Shown in pieces: positions 54,511 through 64,000 of a stretch of DNA of 64,000 nt. The stretch's first letter is position 1. Every line of letters begins with the position of its first letter. The position numbers were made by a program, and so were the translations under genes. This DNA comes from Doryteuthis pealeii (lineage: Eukaryota > Mollusca > Cephalopoda > Myopsida > Loliginidae), in assembly GCA_023376005.1 (NCBI GenBank), contig CM042181.1:26246042-26310041 (forward strand). The letters run 5' to 3'. A model generated the notes under the pieces. It did not search any database and was not told the DNA's origin. It was given only the letters and a program-made list of their open reading frames with translations.

Positions 54511-54790
54511 GCCACAGATGCCTGACAAGGAATCCTATGGAGAACCAAATATTCGATGATGACTGTCCGCGTTTGCCATAAATGAAGCGACTATTTAACA
54601 ACACGGATTTGTCTATAAAGATAAAAGTCCGATCAAACTACCAATTCAAGTTAATGGCCATAAAAAGGAAATAATAAAAGGGAAGAAGGGAGGGAAAAAT
54701 GGAGGAAGGAAAGAAAGAGAGAAGAGAAGGGAAAAAGGGAAAAAGGAGATATGGCACCAATCAGCAAAAAAAACTATGGCCAACACTGTG
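54511..54790 (+). pseudogene. mirror copy of cadherin exon 1, with an internal insertion
   Basis: The acceptor TTATTTTAG ends at 54,510; GCCACAGATGCCTGACAAGG matches exon 1. Between GTTAATGGCC and GATATGGCACC lies an extra purine-rich stretch (about 54,661-54,748) absent from the first copy. The exon ends ACACTGTG|GTGAGT, which gives the phase expected for exon 2. Used here to correct exon 1. Confidence 0.7.
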
Positions 54791-56252
54791 GTGAGTTCAA
54801 CATCTCTCCTCAGTTCAATGTTTAACTGCAATTTCATTCTATGTTGTGGCAGTGTTTTATTACTGGATCATATATAATATGGCGGTATTACTCGTACTCC
54901 ATACAGTTTTGCTCCAGCACCAGAGTAACTAGCAATAGAGTACTAAAACATCGAGGTGACGGTTCGCGGATGTTCCGTGATCCTATCGCATCTCAGTATA
55001 TTTGCCTCTCATCCCACTTATGAGACGTGACACAAGGACATTTTATGTAGGCCCATCCACAAGCCAGCTCATGGGTGAATAGGCAAAAAAATGCGTTGAT
55101 CCGCGTGATCCTCCTCGAGGGGGCACCTCAGGCACTGGGCAATAAACGCCAGGCCTGTTCCTTTAAATCAAGGGGGCAAGTAATTGCCTGGGGGATAGTG
55201 CCCTTGGATCAATGCTGTAATTTTATTACCTAAACGCTCCAGAGGCCGAAGCATCTGAAAGCGCATGGTAATATACCCGATGTTCTAAAACAAGCCTGCT
55301 ATAAATAGTCTTGAACCACTCATTTACCTCTCTAGGAATAGGTAAGCTAGGCTAGTCCCAATAGACAGCATCACCGGGGTTGAGTTGAGACCGTTCAATT
55401 CTATTGATTTACTAAAGTCCCTCTGAAGGCTGACCATGTCTAGTGATGTGATGAGAGCGAATGAGTGATCTCCAGCAGTCACAGGGTTTAACAGCGGTGC
55501 AATATGTCGACCACGAGGCGGGCCATTCCTCCGCTCAAGATCACCCGTCACCGTCATTAGCCACATTTTTAGTTGAACCCAATGCTTCTTCGCAGTTCGT
55601 GGGGGGTCTGGGCGATCGCTCGCGGGTGTGTCTTCTGGTTGACCGAAAGAGCATGGCCCGATCAGCAAAGACATCATCGTGACGCACGGTTTGCTGAACT
55701 GAATTGATTATGCACCGAGAGACACACTGTGGCATTTGATATGAAATGATCCGCCCTGTGGCGTCTTCGGTGCAGAATCACTCGGTTCAACTTTTACTTT
55801 ACGAATCTTTAGTAGATGTTCTGTAAAGAATTTTTATTTTCTATAAATGGGATATTCTATTTTATTTTATTTCTATTTTTAATTTCTATTTCATTTTATT
55901 TTTTTTCATATCATTGATTTCATTCTTTTTTTAAATCTGTAATTTGATTTTTTTTGCAATTCATTTTTATTTTATTTATTTTTTATTTTATTTTATTTTT
56001 ATTTTATTTTATTTTTTTATTTATTTTATTTTTTTTATTTCATTTCATTTTATTTTATTTTTATTTTATTTAATTTTAATTTTTTCTATTTAATTTAATT
56101 TTTATTCCTATTTTATTTTATTTTATATCAATGTATATTTTCTTTTTAATTTTCTATCGTGGATGCTATTTTACGCCTGAAATTTTATTTGTAAATATAA
56201 TGATAGAATTCATAATTTCATTAATAATTTTTAAACTTTTGGTATTTTTCAG

Positions 56253-56348
56253 ATCAAATATTGTCTTCGATCGGAATCGATTGACTTCTAAAGATGCAAA
56301 TATTCACCGAGGCGATGTAGGAGGCAAAAAGAAGATGAAATATCAAAG
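56253..56348 (+). pseudogene. mirror copy of cadherin exon 2
   Basis: After TTTTTCAG it reads ATCAAATATTGTCTTCGATC and so on. Several extra single bases relative to the copy at 51,641 (for example CGGAATCGATTGACTTC) break the frame; it does supply the G missing in GGCGATGTAGG. Confidence 0.7.
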
Positions 56349-58730
56349 GTTAAGTTCTAGAATATTTATCATGTCAGATTTGTCTTCACAACAAAATTAA
56401 TTCCATGAATGCTCGCTTAAACAGAAATAAATGAGTTTGGAATAAATAATACCCATCTCCACGTTGGGATGGTAAGCATTTCAAAAACCTTTCAAAGTAT
56501 TAATAATTAATATCGGAATCTGGACTCTACGAACGACTAGAGAATAAACTAGTGGGAATTGCACAAGATCTACGTGCTGTCTAACAGGAGAAGCGGAGGG
56601 AGCGAAGCACCCAAACGAGAAACAGCTGTTACGGCCCTGCCACAATATCAACCAAAAACCAATCCGAGTAAGACGGACAAGACATGCGGGAAACGATGAG
56701 TGATAGGTAAGATGGAGAAGATATTGTCATGGATATCCGTGCTAATAGCGCGATCTGAATGATGATGATGATGATGATGAAGTAAATTTAAAATGGCTTG
56801 ATGCTTTCCAGAATATATATAATAAAACCGGTTAAAATCAAATTTTAACAGACCTAAAATTCCAACATGTATTGTACGCCAGCGGAAGAAAAATACCAAA
56901 AATTTTTTGGGCATTAACCGATTTAATGAAATTTACAGTGTTGATAATATTAATGAATAAAAGAATACAAATGCCCATCAGTTATTTTATTAAAACTTTT
57001 ACATTTTTTCAAAAATGTCAGCTCCTAACTTTGAACCACGTATCTTTGAGAATATGTTGTTACGCCTCAAAGAACGTGGTTCAAAAAGTTAACTGACTGA
57101 AAAAAATTCCCTTGAATTTTTGGGAATTTTTCTTTTCTTTCGGAGGGGGTGATATACGATAGTGGAATTTAGGGTCCCGTTAAGGTCTAATTTAACAAAA
57201 AAACTTATATACCTAATTGTACAATAAATTAGGGATTAGATAACTAAGGGTTGCAAAGAATCAATTTTAGTAAAAGTAATTATGGGTGAAAAGAAAGATA
57301 TTTTGGAAAAATATTTTAAAAGAAGAATCTAGCTGGTATGAATTTTGTTTGAATTTGTTTGAATTGCAAATCAAGAGAAAATACAGAATATTTTCGAGAG
57401 AATATAAAACATCATTCAGAGGAAAAATCTGTCCATAGAATGTCGAATTGCTTGGTTAAAATTCCAATGTAGCTTATATTAATCCAATAATAGAATATAC
57501 AGTGACGGTTAGAGGAGGGAAGGCCAGAAAGGGTATGGAGAAGCGAGCACGCGTAGTCCATTTTATTATGATTAGTAGTCTGTAGCAGTCGTTTAACACA
57601 AAGAGAGATAGATAGATTGTTTATTAATAACAGAATCGGCATAAACTGATATAGTAAACTTATGGACTCTCCTCCTGTCAGTAAACTAATCAAACTTGGG
57701 TGAGGAAAGAAAGAAAGAAAGACTGCACTTTCTCGGATAGGCTATATATTATATATATATATATAATGAAAGCATACCTCCGCTTATAAATACAAAAAAA
57801 AAGGTTTAAAAGATAAGATAAAGCGTGAATTATCAATAATTGTATCTGTATCAGTACTACTATATGGCTGAACCACTTAGTCTCTTAACGAAACGGAGAA
57901 AGGCTAAGATGAGAAACTACAATGAATGTTGCAATGCAGTCTTGAAAAACGATTCTTCGAAGCAGCACTCCACAAGAAAACATGTCGGCCAACTTGCCTC
58001 CTATGCACACAAAGATCGCGAATTAAAGGCGAACACTACATGCTAGACCACTCCTGGAGAAAACAAGGACGGGTCTCATAACTGACGTGCTCCTGTGCAC
58101 ACTTACAGCATGGACAACCAAGTGAGGGCGGACCACAAAAAACCTACATCAAAATTTCAAGATTCTGGGTGTTGTGCAGAGGACCTTCCATGAATTTATG
58201 CCGATAGGGACTGGTGGTGAGGGAAAAGTTAGGGATATCAGTGTTGTTGTCACGATGCTAATGGTGATAATTGATACATTAATAGTATGAATCTGCAATT
58301 GAGAAAAATACCCAACAGAAAAAATTAGGTAGCAAAATTTACATATAAAACTTATTTTATAAATAATTTTTATAGCAAACTTTTTAAGACCATACAACGT
58401 GTAATAAATACCACGTGCAATACCTGGTTGGTTAACACTTTCGTGGATATAGGCGGACTGCCGCCCCAAGCGCCACCAGCAGCCTTTTGCTACCGAACAG
58501 GTATTCAAAACCAAACAGAATAACAATCATTCGTCATTATGAATGAAGTTTGTGATTTTCTACGAAATGTTTAACCTTCGCCCGTTGATGAACATTACGC
58601 TCTCTTGTGTAACGGTTATTAACCGCCTTGATGTGATGCACTCATCTGAGTAACACATAAAACAGTAAATTTGTGGTAACATTTAATAATAAAAGAAAAT
58701 ATTATATCAAGACGTTTTTTTTATTTCTAG

Positions 58731-58806
58731 GTATTATCAACATGTAGCAACAAAACAGCATAATTGAAGATCAGAGGTAATCCTATGACGATTCAGGAAA
58801 GATTTT
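58731..58806 (+). pseudogene. mirror copy of cadherin exon 3
   Basis: After TTTCTAG it reads GTATTATCAACATGTAGCAA, with GAAGATCAGAGG and GGAAAGATTTT|GTTTAAG. Errors differ from those in 49,131-49,207, which is what independent read noise predicts. Confidence 0.7.
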
Positions 58807-60539
58807 GTTTAAGTATTGATTTTCTTATATATAATATATGGGGACATATATATATATATGTATATATGTATATGGGATTTGTATGGGGATAGTATGTTGC
58901 CTAATTTGGGGATATGTTATATGGGGGGGATATATGGGTATAGGGGACGATATATAATATATATAATATATTGGGGGGGGTAAATATAGATATAATATAT
59001 AGTTGGGGTTGGGGAATAAATATATATATATATATTATATATATATTATAATTATTATTTATGCATTTATGGCTGATTCATTACCAGGGGTTCAATCATT
59101 TTTATACTTATCGTCAATAAATATCCTTGTGAATGACATCCAAATGAATATAGTTATAAATAAAAGTTTCTCAGTTTATTCAACCGCGTGTTACCGCCCC
59201 GTGGCGATGTGTGATGTTAAATAAGCACTTCCGAAAGAAATTTAAATCTAAGGTGGTTGATTTTGTTGTATTTTGTGTTTTTGAGTTTTTTGTTTTTTGT
59301 TTTGTTGTTGTTTTTTTTTGGGGGGGGGGTTGTTCTTTTGTCGAAAACAGGCTTAACAAATTATTTCTTTCCAGTGTGGATAAGCTCATGAATATTTCCG
59401 ATTTATTATTTTGTGTCTTTTGCACTGAAAGTGTCCTTGTTAGGATCCGGAATTTTTCTGTACACACACACACACACACACACACACACCACACACACAC
59501 ACCATATATATATATATATATTATATATATACTATTATTATATATATATTATCAGTCATCCACAGACAAGTGATTCGAAGTTTACTTCTCATGCAGTGGC
59601 GGCTGCGAATTTTAACAGAAACTCTAGCCGGATCGAGAATACCGACAGGAATTTTCGTCTGCAAGTTCCTTACCCTTATAAAATAGCATTGCATTCTTTT
59701 TTAACAGCTCATTTACAAAAGACAGTAGATGGGTGTTAAAACAGAATCCTGGTGGCTGACAACACACTTCACTTTGGTCCTTACTTGTGCCTCGACGGGC
59801 TGTCTGATCAGTACGGCTGTCTGATCGGGATCAAAATTGCTTGTATTGTTCTTTATCAAACCCCCCCTTTTATTATATAATATATATATCATATTATATA
59901 TTGTAGAAGTCGTTGGCCCGAGGGCCTCTTGGTGTCTGGGAATGAATTAAACTACATTTAAGTGGTGAAGTTCTAATTCTGGAGCTCTGAAGAAGTATGG
60001 AGTTACCCCTTCTTTACGCATTACTGCCCCAGGCCCACCTAAACCCGGACTGGTAGTACCTGTTTTAGGGTCTTATGCTATTAAATAAATAAGAAATGGG
60101 TTTTAAAAAATTGAAATATCCAACAAGATAAGATCTTTCGCAATAAAAATAACCTAAGGGTTGACATCCACAAGCCAAATTTTGTGGGCAGTTTTTCTGA
60201 TGCATAGCCTCCTAGCACGGGAGGTTGCATCTCTTCCATAGGGGTGACTGTGATGCTTAAGGACGAGGAATCCGTGGTGGAGAGCAGTCTCTGACATGCA
60301 ACAATCCAGCTTAGCTAGAAGGCTGGCAGTCACCGTTCAATCGACTGGTCACTTTCAAGTCCTGAACCCACCCTTTTCCATCATATGGGGTAACTAGAAG
60401 GCGATGGTAAGGGTCTTGTCCTGGGAATTACGTTAAACATCTGATGGTGAGGTTCCAGTTTCTGGAATGTTTAAGGAATGGTGGGCACTCTTCATCACCA
60501 TTGCTCCCAGGGCTGCCGCAGACCTGGATTGGTATATTA

Positions 60540-60559
60540 TTATTTTTTTTTTTTTTTTT

Positions 60560-60590
<31 letters not shown>

Positions 60591-60592
60591 CC

Positions 60593-60635
<43 letters not shown>

Positions 60636-60662
60636 AGCAATCGGATCCGCCGCGTTGTTTTT

Positions 60663-60694
<32 letters not shown>

Positions 60695-60700
60695 TTTTTT
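60540..60700. other. abnormal poly-T insertion in the right arm
   Basis: About 150 bases that are almost only T, broken by G, CCG and GAGCAATCGGATCCGCCGCG. The matching place in the left arm (about 47,455-47,475) has just CACGCAATACCTAATCCGG. Open frames through it are poly-Phe or poly-Lys. A base-calling failure is the simplest explanation. Confidence 0.75.
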
Positions 60701-61450
60701 GCGTGTTAGGTCCCATCATATGGGTTAAATAGAAAACACATGAGTTTATATTAAAACATTGAGTATCCATTAGAACTGTATATTTATTTTAAAATTTTCG
60801 GCATTTAAATGACCCACCGAGGCTTGATATGCCGTAAACAAAACAAATGCGCTCCCTATAATCACAAAAGGATAATACCTTTAATTTGAAATTCGAGAAT
60901 AATGGAGGGAATTGTTTTACACTGATGCCGCTCTAATTGGTGAACTAATATTCTATCATCAATCTTTCAGTAAATTTTCCGTACTCTTTGAGATTGATGG
61001 ACAGTAAAGGATGGAATACTATGCCGATGAAGAGACAACTTCTCTACGTGTTCAAAGAACAAAGACAAAAGAAGTCGAGGTTGATTTCTAAAATAAATAA
61101 TGTGACACTCAAGTCAGGCGCCTAACAGACACGACCAACTCTCCAAGGGAGAACCCATTAGTTTTTGTCTCCCTATAATCACAAATTATATCCTTTATCT
61201 GGTTTTAAACTAGTGTCCCTTTGCTGAACTATGTTCTATTTCCATATCTTTCTATATTTATCAGTGGTCGTGTTCAGGAGGGTGAACAAATGCCAAGTTG
61301 GGAATATTTCTTTCTTATTCCTTCTACCGTTTGTTGTCATTATGGGACGCGTAAAAGTGAAATGAAAGTTTTCATATACTTTGTTTGAATAATCCCTACT
61401 CGCTAATATATGAGTTAAATAATTAATTTTCTTTTTTTCTTTAATTCCAG

Positions 61451-61515
61451 TTACTGAACTCATTTTTGTCCTTGCTGAGAAACAAATCGCCATATTTATT
61501 GGCCAACGTTACAAA
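61451..61515 (+). pseudogene. mirror copy of cadherin exon 4
   Basis: TTACTGAACTCATTTTTGTC follows TTCCAG and the donor is AAA|GTAAGTAA. It is identical to exon 4 except for an extra T after the acceptor and an extra A in GAGAAACAAATCG. Both are frame-breaking homopolymer-type differences. Confidence 0.8.
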
Positions 61516-61889
61516 GTAAGTAAAACAATTCACGTCAAAAACAGATTCATTCAAATAATGTATTAATGTTGGTGCTCTTCCAATGTGCGATCTACCGAAG
61601 GTTTGTGGATCTACTATTGATCTAACTATACAGGCGTGATCTACCTAGGAAAAGAAGACAGGGTTAGGGTTTAGGGTTTAGGGTTAGTTTGATGGGAAAA
61701 TAATGGGTAAGTTAATGGGTAAGTTTACATTATTGGATGTAAACACTCGGTAGATCACAATATTGGATTAGAAAACATTCGGTAGTCACATATGAAAGAG
61801 CACCGTATTATTGTATTCTTTCTCACTATGCGCTCTTCTCGTACCTCTCTACCTTTCTTTCATCTTTCCATTACTCACATTCACCCCCT

Positions 61890-61955
<66 letters not shown>

Positions 61956-64000
61956 GTGCGCGCGCGCTGATGGAATAAAACACTCCTTTATTTTAAAACG
62001 TCTTGCTCTGACGCGGACTTTTCCTCTTTTGAACTAATTCCCACCCTCCACATAACCCCTACACCACCGACTGCCCTACACTCTTACAGTAAATATAATA
62101 TTACCCAGGATTTCCGTCGGACCTACCTTGCTTTGACTTGGTAAGAACAGCAATTTTCACTTTTTTTTCGCTTTAATTTTGTTTTTTATTTTTTATTATT
62201 ATTATTCCTCTGCTTTTTCTTTCTTTCTTCTTTCTTTCTTCTTTCTTTCGTTTTTTTTTTTTTGTGAGTTCAGTCCAGAGTTTTCCTTTTGATTACACAT
62301 ACTAATGTAGCCACGAACGAATGGACAATTATTTCTCATGTCTAGATTTCAAGCCCTCTCGGCTGGGCTGACTGCAGTAAAATCCACATTGGGGCCAAAT
62401 GTTGGCCGAGGGTGCCGACCCGTGATACTTAAGGATAAAATCCCTATTGCTGGCGTCGCATGATGTCAACACCCTCCCTAACTTTGACCCTTTTAAAACT
62501 TGGGTTCCCTAGAGCGGTCAGGTCGGAGAGGTCCCGTTCCGATCGCTGGTCACATCAAGCCCGTAAGCACCTATATAATTGTGGGGCGCGCGATCCTATT
62601 ACCCTTAAGGCAACCCAAACTTTATTTTTATCATATATGTGCTAGAAGACGGTGGCTGAGGGTTTCCTATTGACCTGGATATGACGTTAATAGCGTGTTG
62701 TGCTGAGGTTCCAATTCTGGGTGATTGATTTCTAAAATAATCATGCGCCTAACGGACACGCCTATTCTGCCAGGGGAGTCAATTGGTTTTTGTCTCCCTA
62801 ATAATCACAAAGTTGTAAATCCTTTATCTGGCTTAACTAGTATCCTTTGGGTGAAACCATATTCTAGTCTTTCAATATATTCAGTAATCTTTTGAAGATT
62901 GATGCACTGTAAAATGGCTATGGGCGAGAAAGAGAAATTGCTCTACTGTTCAAAGAAACAAAGGCAAGATCTTTGTTATACTACCATCGTAAATTGTTTC
63001 TTATAATTTACTAGCAATATATGCACCCTCCGGGTGCAAGCATTTAAGATATAATATAATGAAATATATGTTAAATTAGAAAGGCTAATGAAACTGAATA
63101 AGAATTCAGATAAAAATATTTTGGAACAGAGGGGGTAATAATCGAAAAAATAGAACAACTTTGAAATTAACTCTTCCAACATTTTTCATTACTCCTTTTT
63201 CAGTGGTAAAATTTTCCTAATTTAAACTATTTAGTTAAATAAGAAGTAAAGAATAATATTACAGTTATTTTCTTCTGTAATGGATTTCTTTTAAGATTTA
63301 TTCCCGAAATTTTTGCTCCATTATTCAATAAGAAAAACCAAAACAATTAGAAATCAATATACTAAGTATATATTTATTAAAATCAAATTTTAGATCAATA
63401 TGCAAATTAGCCTTCCATTCACACTGGAACCTCTATTTTGTTGTATATATAAATACAATTGCATGTTAATTAGTACGTAGATATTGTTACAAGTCTTAAT
63501 GATGTGAACAAATTTACTAATAATTGAGATTTAAATAAGAAATACAAAATAAAAATCATGGAGGATGTGGTGTAAAGTAACAAAGGGAATTGTGACTTGT
63601 ATAGTAATATAGTTTCGGTTACATACAGAGCAAACACACATCTCCATTATAATAAGATACTGTTCACGGAAAACGATATATTCAACTCAATATTATTCAA
63701 TAATTCTATAGGACAAAGTCCTATAAGAATGTCATCAAAGTCAAGTGGCGATTATATTCAAAGTTATAAATGTATTCTATAATTCAACCTTAAATTTTAG
63801 GTTTTATTATTATTTTTAAACTCTTTGTTTAAACGGCCATTTTTTTCAGCCAAGAGTCCAGGGTGGGGGTGGAATGTTGTTCTCCTGTTCTAAAGATTTG
63901 ATTTTAATAAAATTGAAACACACATTTAGGAGTGCAAATTTATTTTCCTTACACTATAAAAAAAAAGCAACAAATAGATAATACTACCTTTGAAGGGTGC

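Larger units (their letters stand above)
53944..64000. repeat. right arm of long inverted repeat 2, reaches the window edge
   Basis: This is the reverse complement of 44,240-53,896 with abundant one-base indels, so it carries mirrored versions of all its repeats: fold-back repeat 57,015-57,095; composite repeats 59,740-60,480; MITE-like element 61,572-61,805; (TC)n 61,893-61,955; CCCGTCTAGCC family 62,345-62,700; TGCACCCGGAGGGTGCA near 63,023. The last bases (CTTTGAAGGGTGC) pair with the minisatellite edge at 44,240, so the arm probably continues past the window. Confidence 0.9.

Noticed and set aside
60428..60770. Open frames rich in Phe or Lys
   Set aside because: They come from a poly-T insertion present in only one copy of the region.
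54511..61515. A second, + strand cadherin gene
   Set aside because: Exons are mirror copies with only indel-type differences, in the right arm of a fold-back; most simply an assembly duplicate.

Overview
The window is AT-rich nuclear DNA of an animal, most likely an invertebrate and perhaps a mollusc; the sequence does not settle the species. Genes have short exons, GT-AG introns and long introns. Intergenic DNA is full of microsatellites ((AT)n, (GA)n, (GT)n, (ATAAA)n), two minisatellites, many tRNA-derived SINE-like repeats, a mariner transposase relic and a non-LTR reverse transcriptase relic. No bacterial-type features are present.

Two genes can be read. At the left edge, on the + strand, are the last two coding exons (69-232 and 1300-1396) of 2-oxoglutarate dehydrogenase E1 (OGDH), followed by a long AT-rich 3' region with candidate polyadenylation signals to about 5.1 kb. 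From 53.3 kb down to 34.4 kb, on the - strand, are eight exons of a cadherin-like single-pass membrane protein: the end of an extracellular domain, a membrane-proximal region, one transmembrane helix, and a cytoplasmic tail ending in ETTTIL, which fits a class I PDZ-binding motif. The last five exons are clean and their splice phases agree. The first three carry single-base errors that the mirror copies help to diagnose.

The most striking structure is large-scale self-similarity. (1) 13,137-18,064 is followed, after a 17-base spacer, by its own reverse complement up to a 100-N gap at 22,906-23,005. (2) After the gap, 23,006-32,175 is a noisy direct copy of about 9,640-18,075 and then runs on into new sequence. 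(3) About 44,240-53,896 is followed, after a spacer of about 47 bases, by its reverse complement to the end of the window, including mirror copies of four cadherin exons. Copies differ by scattered one-base indels, also inside exons, and by odd low-complexity or GC-rich insertions. This looks like uncorrected long reads with fold-back chimeras rather than real inverted duplications. The probable true order is 1-18,075, then about 32,176-53,900; 18,082-32,175 and 53,944-64,000 are probably assembly duplicates.

Layout: 1-5.1 kb OGDH end; 5.1-13 kb non-coding with old direct repeats; 13-32 kb SINE, mariner and RT region present three times; 32-34.4 kb downstream of the cadherin gene; 34.4-53.3 kb cadherin gene with repeat-filled introns; 53.9-64 kb mirror of 53.9-44.2 kb. 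Small hammerhead-ribozyme-like cores, of the kind known from Penelope-like elements and retrozymes, occur at 35.5, 36.1 and 48.4 kb and are the best candidates for unusual biology here.
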